Assembly (NCBI GenBank): GCA_028551475.1 | Contig: CM052356.1 | Coordinates: 22,719,884-22,783,883, forward strand | Direction of reading: 5' to 3' | Source: Casuarina equisetifolia | Lineage: Eukaryota; Streptophyta; Magnoliopsida; Fagales; Casuarinaceae | Length of the DNA: 64,000 nucleotides | Shown here: positions 23,870-37,734 of the stretch, one piece after another | Layout of the letters: the number at the start of each line of letters is the position of its first letter | Position numbering within the stretch: the first letter of the stretch is position 1 | Notes under the pieces: generated by a model | Seen by the model: the letters and a program-made list of their open reading frames with translations, nothing else | Told to the model about the DNA's origin: nothing | The model's database searches: none | Program-made: the position numbers and the translations under genes

Positions 23870-25362
23870 TTAGTTTAAACTGTAAGGAGATCCTATAGGG
23901 TGCATTCTAGGTGCCCTGCAAAAGATAAATTCCCCAACAAACCTTGGGGATTCTGGCAACTGTTGTTGATCTGGGTTCTGAAGAGCAGATCCAAATTGGC
24001 TTGAGCCTTGAGAAGATGAGGTTGTAATGGGAACATGCCCATTTGCACTAGGATAAAAAACCTGGGGTATATGTGGCTGAGAGCTGTGAAACGGGCTCTG
24101 TGCTGGATGTCTGTTAAATGCCAATAGATGTGGTCCATTTTGCATACCAGAAGAGGCCGCGTGGAAATAAATGGGGCCACCAAATTGTGGTCCATTATAT
24201 GCACCGAAGGGGCCCACATTCTGTACACCAAATGGGTTTGCATTAAAGAAAAATGGGCTTGCGTTAGAGCTTGCCATCTAGCTTGTGCCCGACCTACCCA
24301 TCTCACCCATACCGCTTGCGGGATTCCCATTTGCAAAAAATCTGCTTCTGTCACCGATCTGAAGCACTTGTCCACCAAAACCTCCTTTTCCCTTGCCTTT
24401 TAGAGTCCAACTAGGGGGATAACCAACGAGCTAGTAGCATTTTTCCTGAGAATGCCCAGATTTGTGGCAATGGGAACATATAGTTCTTCCTTTTGTGTAT
24501 GTTTTCCCTTTGGTTCTAAAGCTAAAGGATTGTCCACCCAATGAAAGAGCAAGAAGATTTTCAACATTATCCATAATAGTGATTTCCTTGTTCCTGCTAT
24601 GGTGTTCATATTCTTTAGCTAGGTTGAAGGCAACATCTATAGATGGGAGTGGGTCCTTTGACAGAATATTAGTTCTGTAATTTCAAAATTTATTTGACAA
24701 ACCAAATAAGAAGTCTATGGTTCTGTGCTTCTCGGTTTGGGCATCATCTCTCTCATTCACCCTACAAGAACAATTTCTACAAGGTAACAGATTGAAGGCT
24801 TTATAGAATCTAGTTCAAGCCAAAGATTACTGATTTTGGTGTAATACCCAGTAATTGCAGGAGCAATCATCTTGTTCTCAAACTATCTCTGTCGAAGATG
24901 ATATTGTTGAGTGGAAGTGAGGATCCCAAACTATGTCTTGAATGTCTCCCAAATTATATTTAGATCTTTCTTTTGAGCAACATACCACATTAACTCTGTT
25001 GAGATAGATTTTTCAAACTAGCTCTGGACAGTAGAATGACAAAGATCCCAAGCACACTGTTTTTCTGTGTTTGTTTTTAGCTGAGTGAAGGTACCATCGA
25101 TAAGGCCCCATTTGTTCTTGGCCATGAGTTAATTTTCCATTTGAATGCTCTAAAGTTTAAAGTTGGTTTCATCCTTAAGCACTTGAGTAACAAGGGATGC
25201 TCTAGGAATGTTAGTTGCTAAAAGGTAATAAGGGTCACAATATGGATTGATAGGAGTTGTTGTCGGATTTGGGTTTAGTGGTTGTGTTCGGTGTGGAGGA
25301 GATGAGGACATGATTATAGTAAGCTTAAAATGTAAGGGGTAAAGCAGTTTAGAAAGCAACAA
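23870..25362 (-). pseudogene. Copia-B gag
   Basis: The start is plausibly ATG at 25312 (MSSSPPHRTQPLNPNP) or 25362. The body decays with many stops. A CCHC knuckle (CSHCHKSGHSQEKC) is readable at about 24440-24480, followed by TAG for the expected Gln. A Gly/Asn/Pro-rich tail (24277-23870) precedes protease. Confidence 0.78.
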
Positions 25363-25583
25363 TTCAGTGAATTGTCAATCAACACATGTCTTTCAAGGTG
25401 AAATACGTGAGAGTTAAAATAACACGAAAGCTATTTTACTGACAACTTAAAAAATTATTGAGAAAGCCCTAAGCAGAGCAGGAAAATGAAATACCTTTAA
25501 TGGCAGAGTTGGATGAATTGCATCCAATTAGTCCAAGGAAGATGATGAAGAAAGCTCGCATCTTGACTTCTCGGATACCATAT

Positions 25584-25815
25584 TGAAGAAACTGCAGGAA
25601 AAAATAAAACACTATAGCATGGAGGGTAGGAGTTACCGTGAAGGCTTTTCTGTATTTCCTGTATCTGTATTATCTCACCAAAGAACAATTTGTATAGTTA
25701 AGTATCTAGGCAAAAAAATGAAAGATACTAATAGGCCTGTCAACTAATCAATGGGCCGTTATTAGGCTAAGCTAACAAACTATGAAATGAGCCCAACATC
25801 ACACATATTTCAACA
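25584..25815 (-). repeat. Copia-B 5' LTR
   Basis: 232 bp. The PBS lies immediately inside, at about 25570-25581 on the minus strand. Confidence 0.9.
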
Positions 25816-28800
25816 TAGTTTCATGCAAGAACTCGATTCTATTGTCAACCAATTGCATCTTATATGCAAAAATGTGTTAGATAATGAATATCTAAAACAC
25901 AAGTTTTACGGCCTTGGGAACCCATTCACATCGCTCACTATAGGTATCTCGGTACACACCTGAAATGCATCTTTGACTTTCGTATGTTATATTGCTGAAC
26001 CATGAGACGCAACTTCAATTGGTGGAACAGAGCCTCCTGATTGCCATTTACTCCATAGTTACCACTGTCACTGACTCTCTTGACAACAATGTTGCCTCTG
26101 TCACCAGATCTGTGAGAAACTACGCTACCACTCGCTTACTTAGCCACCATGGATGCAACAAAAATGGCCACCTAGCCTACTAGTGTTAGTATAGGTATAC
26201 CTCTTCTAACTTAACCTAACCAGTACAAACACCTGTTCTAGAAGCGCCACTGCAGGCGAACAACATCCTAAGGCCAACACTATTATTCACGACCCCTTAA
26301 GCCCAACTAATATAACCCAACTTGAAAATGAATGGTTCCTTGACTTTGGGGCCACTAATCATATTGCTCTCAATCCATATGGGCTTGACAACACACTGAA
26401 CTATATTGGAGACTAAGAAGTCACTGTTGGAGATGGAATGGGCTCCTTATAACTTATACAGCTAACATTCATACCCAACAAAATTTATATCTATTAGATA
26501 TTTAATTTCCACATATCAAAAATAAATTACTTTATGTTTCCAAATTTATAGAGGATAACGATTGTGAATTTTTATTTTATCTTAATTTTTATATGGTAGA
26601 GAGTTTGTGAACAAGAAAAATTCTACTACACAGACCAATAGACCACGAGCTATGTTGCCTTAATTTAAAGCCTACTCAACGTAATCCTATGACTTATCTT
26701 GCTATAATAAATGATGTTATTAATTCACTCTATCATTTAGGTCATACAAATTTTGACAATGTAAGAAAGTTGTAGAGAATAAATGATATTCCATTTTATG
26801 GAAAAGTTCCATCTTCTTATAGCTATTGTCAGGTTTCTAAAAGCCTATGTTAGGCCCACTACCTAACCAGCCACATGGTTAAGACCCTTTTAGATTTAAT
26901 ACACTTTGACATTATGGGGCTCGCCCTAACTACTTCATCCTTAGGTAATCGATATTATATTTCCTTTATCGATGATTATTAAAAATTTACATGGTATTAT
27001 TCAATGCAATCTTGGGATGGTTTTTTTTAAGTATTTTTAACAAATTTTGCACATTCATTGAGAATCAATTACTAACCAAAATTAAGAGCATTCAATGCAA
27101 TGGTGCTAAAGAATTTCTTTCGCACTCTTTCAAAAAGATTCTTGCCAACAAAGGAATATCCCATAAAATCTTTATGCCATATTCCCCATATTAGAATAGA
27201 TTGGTTGAGCACAAGCAAAGACACATTATTGAATTTGAGCTTTCAATGCTCCACCAAGCCCATGTACCACTCAAATATTGAGACTATGCATTTAAGACAA
27301 CAATCCATATTATAAATAGATTACCAAGCCCCGTAATACAAAATAAATCACCATGGGAAAAATTATACAATATTCTTCCTACAATTTCCCATATTAAAAT
27401 CTTTCGATTTCTGGATTACCCTTATTTACATTCGTAATCAAAACATAACTTAGAAAAATGTTCCACACCATGTGTTTTTCTAAGATATCCCATGGAATAT
27501 AAAGGTTATCAATGTCTTCACCATCTTCCACCTTTTCTACACCATCCTTATTTTTATCCCTTTCGATGTTTCACAATCATTCTAATATACAAGAACATTT
27601 AAATAACACATCTAATGTTACATTGAATACATCAACATCTCAAGAATCAAACTTACCACATCCTCCTCCCATTACAACACAACAACCTTCTACTGATTCT
27701 ATGACAACATGGTTATGATGAGGTACAATTTAACATTGCACCTTAATGCAACAACATACCTATGGCCTTAACTGCTTTTCTACATCCATACAATGAACCA
27801 CAAAATTTTATTGAAGCATCTAAAGATTTCAATTGGTGAAAGGGCATGATTGATGAGTATTCCTCTTTACTTAAAAATCAAACATAGGAATTGGTTCCTC
27901 TCCCACCTCACATTAAACTTATTGGATTCAAATAGGTTTACAAGGTTAAACTACACTTTGATGGTTCTCTTGAACAATACAAAACACGTTTAGTTGCAAA
28001 AGGCTTTCAACAATGCCTTGGTCTCTATTATACTGACACCTTTAGTTCTGTTGCCAAACTAGTTACATTTCGAATTGTTATCTCTCTTGCATACATGTAA
28101 GGATGGACAATCAAACAACTTGGTAAAAATGTGTTCCTTCATGATAATTTAGATGAAGAAGTATACATGTCTTAACCATATGATTTTATAGACTTTACTT
28201 ATTCACACTTTGTTTGTCACCTTAAAAAATTTTATATGGACTTAAACAAGCCCCATGTGCTTGGAATCATAGACTTAGCACTTTTCTGCAATAAATTAGG
28301 TTTACTACTTTGAAGGTAGACTCTTCATTATTTATTTTACACAAACCCAATTACATCATTTTTATTTTAGACTATGTTAATGATATTATTTTTACAAGTA
28401 GTAATAATGCCCCTTCAATCATCTCTTATCTCAACTACAAAATGAATTCAATAGTAAAGACCTTGGTGCTTTACATTATTTTCTAGGCTTTGAAGCTTAA
28501 AATACCAAAATTGGCCTTTTACTACACCAAGCAAAATTTGCACACGATATTCTCCAACATGTGAAAATGTTCAATGCACGTGACATCACCACCCTATGTG
28601 TTGCATCTTACCCATCATCTCTAAATGATGGTGAACTATATCCTGATCCCATTCACTATTGTAGCATCTTGGGATCTCTTCAATATTTGACACTTACTAA
28701 ACTTGACATATCTTATGCAGTAAACATTGCATGGTAAATTTATGCATTATCCAACAATTGTTCAATGGACCTTTGTCAAATGCATTTTGCGATTTCTCGT

Positions 28801-29190
28801 TGACACTCCTTGCTATGGCATCCAATTTATAAAAACCACCACCTATTCCCTTAACTCTTATTTTAATATAGGTTGGGCCAATGATCATGATGTTTGTTGC
28901 TCCACAGGTGGTTATTGTATTTTTTTTGGTCCAAATTTTATTTCTTAACATTCTCACAAGCAAAAGATTGTTCTTTGCTTAAGTACTAAAGTTGAATTTA
29001 AAGGTCTTGTGGATACTACAGCTGAACTAATATGGATTGAAGCACTATGTCAAGATCTCCATGTTCTACTATCACAACCACCAACCCTTTGGTGCGACAA
29101 ACTTTAGCCCTATATCTTTCCATTAATCTTGTTTTCTACTATAATACAAAGCATGTCGAAATTGATTTTCATTTTATTTGGGAACAAATT
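25816..29190 (+). pseudogene. Copia-C gag 3' part, protease, integrase, RT and RNase H
   Basis: Gag resumes at MQELDSIVNQLHLIC. Protease is seen as WFLDFGATNHIA near 26340 (Phe for Ser or Thr after Asp). The integrase core shows IKSIQCNGAKEF and KGISHKIFMPYSP near 27100-27190. RT shows YKTRLVAKGFQQ near 27980 and DYVNDIIF near 28370, a changed YVDD. RNase H shows CSTGGYCIFFG and STKVEFKGLVDTTAELIW near 28900-29040. Stops and shifts occur throughout. The frame ends at the AAACTAGG join to the LTR. Confidence 0.82.
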
Positions 29191-29452
29191 AAACTAGGAT
29201 AACTCTGAATTTATGTTTTCAAATGTCTTCCTACATTGTAATAGTTGATTATCATTTATGTAATTATTTTCTTTCCTAGGTTAGAGATCTTATTTATCAC
29301 TATAAAGAAAGTCTAGTCCTATACATACAATTATTGAATTCCAAACCATTTCTTCACATATTGAGCTGTTACTTTTGTCCAAGGATTATTTCTTAATTTA
29401 AGGATTCTTCTACGAAATTTAATTATTTTGTAGAATTAGGTCTTTTACCTAT
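29191..29452 (+). repeat. Copia-C 3' LTR, 5'-truncated
   Basis: It matches 19533-19794 and ends near TCTTTTACCT. The first ~25 bp are missing. Confidence 0.78.
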
Positions 29453-29479
29453 GAACAATTTTGAATCAACACTAAAATC

Positions 29480-32400
29480 TCTCATCACCTGTTCTTTTTT
29501 TTTTAATTATTATTATTAAAAAAAGTAATTTATGCACCTATTCAAGCATTATGAGAGTGTGGAAACTTAGAATCACGAGATTCTAAGCAATGCTTACTTA
29601 CTAGTGAAGTAAACACTTATTGACTAGTAAACAACTTTGAAGTATATTTTGAAAGATGAGAAGAAGTTATAGTGTAAAATCAACATGATTAGCAAAACAT
29701 AGTGTAATTTGTACCAATTGAAGTGGGAGAGAGATATTGCAGTAAAAAACAATTGGTTGTCTTAATTATTGAGAACCCTAGATATTTAGGTACGAGACAG
29801 TCCCAAATAGATCCATATTCCCTCACTTTTTGTCCATTCCACAATCAGAAAGCGGTTCACATGGATCCCATGCTACGTTAAAAGAATCTCTCACTTTTTC
29901 TTGCTTAGTTTTCAATCAACAGTACCTTATTTTCTGCTAGCTTAGTTTTGAATCTTTATCACTTGTGCTGCATTCACTCAGGCTGCCTCCAGGTGCTCCA
30001 GCTATTTCATAAGATGTCGCCTGCATGTTTTCCCTCCCAAGCAACTTCGACTTTTATCCTCTTGAACCTCCCTATTGCCAATGTTGCTCCAACAGAATTG
30101 CACCTTGGTGGGAAGATGTTCTCAATAATCCACTAAAGAGGGTAAAAGAAGGATACTCCACCAAATGGAAAAAAAAAAAAAGAAAAATTAAAATGAGTTC
30201 TTGCTTGGCCAAGAGACTAATATACAGTTAATAAGTGCTCGATTTAGGTAGAAGCAAGGAGTGGGTGTATGAGTGTGTGTGTGTATATATATAAGAGACC
30301 AATATATATATAAACCATTGTGTATGGAATTTAATGTGTATGTCTTTAAGGTTGAAAATGTGTCAAGGATGAGGATCGCTCACGCGTTGCCGCAATGTAA
30401 CCATAAATTGAGATTATCATCCCCGTGGATACTTATTACCAAGTGGACTCTTCCTGATTCAAGAACAGTTGTGGAGAAGGCGTAACTGACCAGTGGTTAC
30501 ACTAATTGCGTGGAGTGGAGCTTCGATACGCTGAACCCATGTATTGAGACAAGGAGATTAACAAAGGAGAAGTCTGCTGTCCCATTTTCTGAAAGTTCTC
30601 TATGTTACTTATTCCAATAATACGATATTAGGCTTCAAAAATCAGAAGCCTTGAACTTGAATTGTAAGAAATACATTGATGACAATCCGAACCTTCGGAA
30701 TACTGGAATATCTTTCCGCAATACTAGAATTGAGAAAAACCACCGTGACAGAAACCGTCACTTTCCAAGATCGATCAGTTACATATGACATGCTGTTGCC
30801 CCATACAGAATCCGTTTTGATCAACCCAAACTGAGAAGACAACGGTCGCATCCCCTGTCTTATTCAGTTTAAAGTGGACTGGACGGTGCAGTGGATAAGG
30901 GTGTTGGGTTCTGCCAGTTATGTTTAGAGCAAAGATAGGTGTTGTTTCCTCCTTAATAAGGGGTAGAAGGTTACAGAAGGTTGAGTAATGGCTGTTGAGC
31001 ACTGTTTTGTCTTGAGAATCTAAGAAACTTGTTGGGAATGTGGTTCATCCAATTCCATGAAGCCAAATACAAGGAGAATTATGTTAAAAATGTTAAACAT
31101 AATAAGATTACGCAGTGAGAAAACGTAGTGGGACCTGGGTAACGAGAACTGAAATCCTGGTGAACCCGGAATTGGAAGAAACTCCTGCTGTTCTGAAAGG
31201 AACATGCTACCGGGCGCAAGTTCCGTGCTAAACAAGCATGTTTGTTTTCTTTTTTATTCAGAAAAGCATGTCACCAAATGTATGTGTGCTTTGTTTTCTC
31301 TGTTCGCCGAAAACCCAATGAGAAAAGAATATCAACTCTAGTAAGCCTTTCAAAAAAAAAAATATATGGGACCATTTTACTGCCATAGTAAACAATAGCA
31401 GTTAGATAAGAAGTTGGTACGTACGTTAGTCTTCACTTTATATTATGTCCCTCCCGTGCTAGGGACGCTGGGGCCGATGAGCAGAGCGCAGGTGAAGCGA
31501 TCATTTAGGATGTATGTCAGCTCAGCCATCTTTTCCAGTGTCCTCTGCCCTTGGTCTTTTCTCCGCCGCAGCAAAGGATGCGCCTGTTCATCCACCGCTC
31601 ACTCCAACAGACACCCTTGTCGTAATTAAATACTCTGTCGGAGAATTTAATGCACTCAACAAGCTGAAGAAGATGGTAAAGGAAAGGAAGGAAAGGGCAG
31701 ATTTTCAACTGTACAAAGAACGTTTGAACTTCGATAAATTTGTGGGGAAGAGGGAATTATTGACCCCATCATGAACACGGAAAATAAAAACAAAACTCTG
31801 ACTTTTAGTTGGGTCATAGAAAGTGCCCTTCTATGTATCCTTAGCCAAAAGGGTTTTGCCATCCGATGTAAGTTTGAATGACATTCTTCATCGACAAGAT
31901 TTCACAAGCGAATTTGCTGACACTCCCTCGCACATTTCACAGTAGAAATAGTTTATAGCACAATGTGGACGGAAAATGTAAGCCAATCGGGTTTATAATT
32001 GGTGTTGAATGTCACATTCATGTGAAAAGTATGTTCTTTTGTGGATCAAGATAAAACCAAATTGAGTAAGAGAGATAAAGGTCTATTTTTTCTTTTTAAA
32101 ACAGCAGAGACGTTTTCAAGTATGAAGTAAAGTTTATTCTTATTTCTGTTCCGTTTTCAAGTGCTTCCTTCTATGATTACGCTAAACACGTTGGAACCCA
32201 CACTGTGCACAGGGAAAGGCGGCTTGGAATTGATTGACAATCCCATTAACTTTCAAATTACAATTTGAGGCAAAGGAAATTGGGATACTTACCTTTCGCG
32301 TTTTTGCAACAAAACAAATAGACGATGATGACCTCTTTCCCCAGAGTTTAAAGAATATTAAAATTTACTGTGATTTAATTGTACATGAGATTTTGATATT

Positions 32401-35400
32401 GATGCATGTAATTGGTTTTCATACCTAGGGTGCTGTTAAAGAGAGAAGAGATGATTTGATATTTCATTTATGGAAGTAAACATCAAACTGTTTATTCTAG
32501 TTTTTGTCAAAGATTTACTAATGTTTTGTTATACCACATTTCTTTTTTCCGATTGTCGCATAATTTTTTTTTTCAGTAAGTTGAAAGGAGTTTCAATTGT
32601 GATAAGAGAAGTCCACTATTAAAAAGAAATTTGAGAATTTTCTCATAGTGTCTTTTCAATTTTACTCTTGTAATATTAAGGGTATGACTTTTAACTCAAA
32701 CAACTAATGGGTCGATCTTTTACTTTTTTACAAATAAAATGTAGTATCATTTTATTTACATCAAATAAGTAGAATGTACTATGTTTATCCAAATTCATCT
32801 CACCTTAAAATAAAGGAATTCAATCTAATGATAAAATAACTTTCTTTTTTAAACAAAAAGAAAAAAGAAAACAATGATCCACCATCTATGTGGACCCTAA
32901 TCATCCTTGATAGGGATGGAGCCACCTATTTTTAATATTTTTTATTTTTTTAAATTTTATTTTATATTTCTCACTCACAATAAAGATATGTAAGATTGTT
33001 AAGAGGTTCATTATTTAATTTAAAAGTTGATTCATGAGATAGTAAAATTCATTATCATATAAGTAAAAATTCTAATATATTTTTTAATAATATGTAATTT
33101 ATTATCCACATCTTAATACATTCTCTTATTATGATAATCAAACTATCAGACTATTATAATGCTACATCACACAAGTCAGACATGGATTAAAATCAATAAA
33201 AGTCTATAAGGGTGGTAAAGGAGGATTGTGACACTAATATCTTATTAAGAGACTCATTATCTAACTTAAAAGTTAGATCAAAAGATGACAAAATTTATTA
33301 TTATATAAGTAAGAATTCTAATATAATCTTACATACTAACATAGATATCTAAATAAAAGAGGTCTGGAGAAAATTTAAGTTTTTAAGTGTAATTAAAAGC
33401 ATCTTCCCAATCGTGCTCCGACTGAATTTTCCACCCCAATTTAGATATGAGGACACCATTGTTGTCCCATATTTTGAGAAAGAACTTCGGCTTTCTACCT
33501 CGTAATTTTCTTGTACAAGTTTGAGAGGAAGTCCTGGACAGCCTCTTTCTTTTGGCGGTCCAAAAAGACAGGAAGACCAAGAATTTCTAAAGGAGTTTCT
33601 TAAGCTCAAGGATATCCAGGACTGAGTGAATGGTCTATGGTTTTGAGTTCTTGTTGAAATGAACTGCATTTTGGTTCTTTATACACTGAGCAGTGCAAAG
33701 GAAATGATGCTCGAGCCGGGACTCAAAAACTGCAGCTTCTTGAGGGGAAGCCCTGCCAAAAGGCGTAAAAAGGTCGTACCGCAAAAAAGGATGGGCGACT
33801 TGTCGGCTGCTTTGACGGGCAAATCAGAGGGTTACCAAAGCTCCAACCGCATGCACATAGGAATTCAGGAGGGAGGGAGGGAGAGAGAGAGAAAGAGAGA
33901 TTTCTGCAGTTCTCCGAATAAAATGGCAATCAAAAACATCGATGTGGTTCGAACGTAAACTTTCAACTTTCGAAAATGAATTATAAAGGTCATTCATCGC
34001 TTTTAGAGAGCGGGAGGATAATCCCTCTTTCTCTACAATGATACTCCAGATTGTCACTGTTTAGGGTAATTTGGCATGATTATTCAGGCATCCAAGGAGT
34101 AATCCAACCACAATTAACTTGCCACCTTCGTCTTTGATATTCAAATCAGGATAACAGGTTTCAAACTTGTTTCGGTGTTTGGATGAATCTCAGTCAATGA
34201 TCCAATATATGAAAACCAAGTGTTTTTTAACCACTTCAATGAAAACCTTGAAGTCTCTGGAATGTTTTCCGTTAAGGCTTAATCAACCTTTCGAAACGTC
34301 ATCATCACCTAAAGACTCCCGTTTCCTTTTTACGCCCAACATGCCGAGATTCCAATACTTTTCGAAAACAAAAGCGTTTTGCAAGGCCACGAAGCAGGGT
34401 GGCGGGCATCTATGCGTAGACCTGCCTTTCATTCAGCACAAAACAAAGGGTTAGTGTAAGAGTGGTTCCACGAGATGCATGAGGAGTAATACGTTATCTT
34501 CATTCTTACTCTCTTGATGCAACTGTGTCACCATGAAATTGATCTGTCACACCTTTCTTCAAATGTCGGCAAAACTGACAGCTTACCTAGCCCCGCCTAT
34601 AGAAAATAGCAGGAAGTTCGTCGCGAAATTCTTGCAGCTAAGCAATGAGTCCTCCTTTCCCATAGATGGTGCCTCTGCAAAAAGACATGGATGATGCTAA
34701 TTACTAGTCTCTAGCATTCAACCTGGGGACTTGGTGATTGGACACGCTCACGTGTACGTAGCTATAAGATTCATACTCCACCAGATTTAGAACTGCATCG
34801 TTTGAAGAATTCAGACTTGGGCTATGATGGCTTTTAGGGATTTGCATCGGTATGCGTATACTCCACCAGCTTTACGGTATGAATGGCTGACCATTTCGAC
34901 GTAAATCAATTATTCGAACCCGGAAAAGTTCGATCCTAGCCAACTCAAACATTATCCCCACAGTTATCATGATTATCCGCCAATTACTAACCTTTTGCTA
35001 AGCTCGCTATTGGTGTTTCAGATTGCTACTGCTCTAAGTGCAATAAAAAAGGGAGCGTGTACTGACAGGAAAGAGTGACAACTTGAGGAATTCTGTGGAA
35101 CAAATGTCTCAAACATAAGTTTTTTATTATTTTTATTTTTAATTTTTTTTTTTTATGAATATATTAATTTATTCATTAAAAAATAAGAAAATATAAAAGG
35201 TCAAACATAAGTATTTGCAGAAAAAAAAGGAAAAGAGATTCATGCGACCATCCAAAATGGATAGATCTATGACTTGGTCGAGTCAGTTGTTCCTCGAACC
35301 ATTTCAACCCACAGAGCCTAGAGGTATAGATAAATGAGATACTATTGAACTGCTATTCCTTAAAGGCGAAAAACAGTAAGAGGTCGGGCAAGTGTTTGCG

Positions 35401-37490
35401 TCTGGACCTTTTTAACCTCAAGATTGATTTACAGAAGGACACATATCAAAATCGAGGAATAATTGAGAGTTCGTGCTAAATGTTTTCAAGGCTAGTTGCC
35501 CTCGAGGGGAGGACTCTAGCCCTGATGCTTAGTGGCTGAAAGGGCACCGCATTTTGTTTTGCAGATACAAGTCAATATATGGCCACGTGTAACGTACTAA
35601 GCATTTATGATGCAATTTGGAAGAGGGACAACAGCCAAAGCCACATTGTACAATCATTTCGCTGGATTAAAATAATTTGTGGGTGCAACTTCACCAATCA
35701 TAAATGAGGCTCTATTTGTCCTTGGTTCTATTAATTTGGTCCATTTTGAGGTGTCCTATGGACTAGAAAACTCAACATTGAAGATTGAAACGAGAGTAAT
35801 CAAACTTCATTTCTTTCTTCTTCTTCATTTTTTTATTTAATCTTAACTTCTCTTTATTTTCTTTTGGCTAAAACATTTGAAGGACAATGATGTTAGCGTA
35901 GCCACCGCAAGAATATACAGGAAGAAAAAAAAACAAAAACAGCGCTGTCAAGCAACCATTCCATGGCTTCCCTATCACGGAACTTGAAGGAAAAGGGTCA
36001 GCATAGGTAACGGCAACCGATGAGTTTATAGTAGTCACTACGCTTTGAAGGTTGAGGCCTGCAAATTGGATGAGGCGGGACAACCTTTGATTTCCTAAAC
36101 GTGTCTCTACCCTTTCGTTTTTGGCTGATTTCTACCTAATTTATGGTCGGCCCCCTCTCCGTTTGGACTCTTATTTTTCTATTGTTCTGTACCGTTTTAG
36201 CAAAATTTGAGATGTAAAAGTACAGGTCAACTGAATGTCAAAAACCCCGTATTCTTCTTGGTATTTGGGACCAAGAATCGACGTCCTTCAGTGAAGTAAA
36301 TTCCATTACACTAATGGAAAATTTTATTAAGAATATTGTTCACGAAAATTTTCTATTTCACTATAGCTAGTTTGGTTATAGAACGAATTAAGATTAGATT
36401 CGAGAAAACTCTTAATTAATTTGGTTTTCAACTGATTCCACACCGACTGTGCCCAGCAATTTCCTATTCTTTGTTGTTAGCTCTCTGAATCTTTCACTTG
36501 TGCCTTTCCCAACCCATATATTCTTCTTTCTGTTTTTGTGTGTGCACACACGTAAAAGGGTTAGAAAATATGAGAGGAAGAGTTGGTGAAACACGCAGCA
36601 AGTAAAATGTATTACAACTAAATACAATATAACAAAAGTCTTACATTACCTAAATGTTGTATGATAACCATCTTTTATGAGAAGAAAATATTCTCCATTC
36701 TAGGTTGATTTCATAAAAATGAACTTTTTAACCTAATATTAAAATTTGACTTTAAGAGATAATAACATATCATTCATGAAGCTCATGGCTAAAGTAGTTT
36801 GTTCAATGATATATTCCCTTATCATGGGCCTAGAACCCATGTTGACGTTGAGGAAGTGTGTTAAGAAAAGTGTCAAATGCTCATATTAGTTAAATCATGC
36901 TTGTAACTTTATGAGAAGAAAAGGCTTTGTTATTCTCAAGTCAAAATAAAAAAAAAGTTCCTTATTATTTTGTCAACTTTTTAAGTAAGAATATGTTGTG
37001 AGATAAAATAATTGTACAACACATATATATGCATACAAAATATACAAGGCACTAAGGATTTTATATGGTTTAAGATATACTAATCCTTACTTCTATAAAA
37101 GATAGTAACCTACCATTATTTGACAGTGTCCATTGACAATAGAGTTGCTAGAAAAATTTTCTTTTCATACCTCTCTTTCTCTCCCCCTTTAGTTACTATG
37201 AAATTCACTAAATGACATAGCATGTATAGGGTTTTTAAACCTCATATTTATAGGCAACTTAGGAGAATTCACAATTTACAAAATTACATTTTCACTCTTA
37301 TTCCTAATTTTAATTTCATGAACAATCTCTTGCTTGGAGTCAAATTATGCATTACACTTTACTGAGTTCATCTTCTCTTTCTTGTTATATTTTTACTTGA
37401 CCATTGACCATTGCCTCCAACTACAAGTCCCTTGCATTGTAAGATTAATTTTTGAGTCTTGCCACTTTGGACCTTGCATGCCTACATGCC
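29480..37490 (+). repeat. Duplicated block A, central segment (no recognised gene)
   Basis: Co-linear with 51312-59290. Offsets are 21841 near 29950, 21751 near 31414, 21907 near 33659 and 21795 near 37480, so small indels accumulate. Examples are about 120 bp present only in A near 31112-31240, and B-only sequence near 54700 and 54850. Many short frames are shared by both copies on both strands, but none shows splice structure, a known domain or a pattern favouring silent changes. GA-rich and AT-rich tracts occur (for example 33882 and 30285). Confidence 0.9.
31514..31774 (+). CDS. Doubtful 86-residue ORF shared by both blocks
   Basis: The frame opens MSAQPSFPVSSALG, has a Lys/Arg-rich middle (KLKKMVKERKERADF) and ends at TGA 31772-31774. 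The block B copy (53265-53525) has the same length and no indel, but most base differences change the residue, so selection is not evident. No family is recognised and there is no promoter or splice support. It may be an exon remnant or chance. Confidence 0.2.
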   Translation: MSAQPSFPVSSALGLFSAAAKDAPVHPPLTPTDTLVVIKYSVGEFNALNKLKKMVKERKERADFQLYKERLNFDKFVGKRELLTPS

Positions 37491-37734
37491 TTGGTTTAAT
37501 ACATTGTGATTGCATCCTTAAATTGAAATTTGTATGATCACCTTGATGCATCCATTGTGGCTCCTAAATGCTATAATCCATACTAGTATATAAAGACCAT
37601 CTACAAGCTTTATTGAAAAATTCTAAATTCAAAAATTGAGGATTTACAATTCTAGCACTTATATTGTTTTATAAACATTCTTTGAGCTAAAATTGAAGAG
37701 TTTAATTTTTGATTATAACCTTGAGGTTTCTTTG

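Larger units (their letters stand above)
20293..25815 (-). mobile_element. Copia-B: old full-length copia nested in Copia-C, opposite strand
   Basis: Two 232-bp LTRs (20293-20524 and 25584-25815) bound a minus-strand element. On that strand the LTR begins TGTTGAAATATGTG and ends TTTCTTCA. A PBS (TGGTATCCGAGA) lies just inside the right LTR, and a polypurine tract (TTGAAGGGAG) just inside the left one. The LTRs differ at about 25 positions (~11%), nearly all transitions. Gag, protease, integrase, RT and RNase H relics occur in the expected order with many stops. The 5-bp flanks (TTTAT and TAGTT) do not match, so no target duplication is claimed. Confidence 0.93.
19507..29452 (+). mobile_element. 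Copia-C: old Ty1/copia element, host of a nested copia
   Basis: LTR-like ends at about 19507-19794 and 29191-29452 are clearly related but diverged (shared words include GGATAACTCTGAATTTAT and TGTCCAAGGATTA). Between them lie gag, protease, integrase, RT and RNase H relics on the plus strand, interrupted in gag by Copia-B (20293-25815). The 3' LTR lacks its first ~25 bp: the RNase H coding region runs into AAACTAGG, an octamer that also occurs inside the 5' LTR (19533-19540), so a microhomology-mediated deletion is likely. No reliable target duplication is seen. Confidence 0.85.

Noticed and set aside
31414..36083. A multi-exon gene shared by both blocks
   Set aside because: The frames conserved between copies lie on both strands, have no consistent splice signals or domain, and show no silent-change bias by eye.
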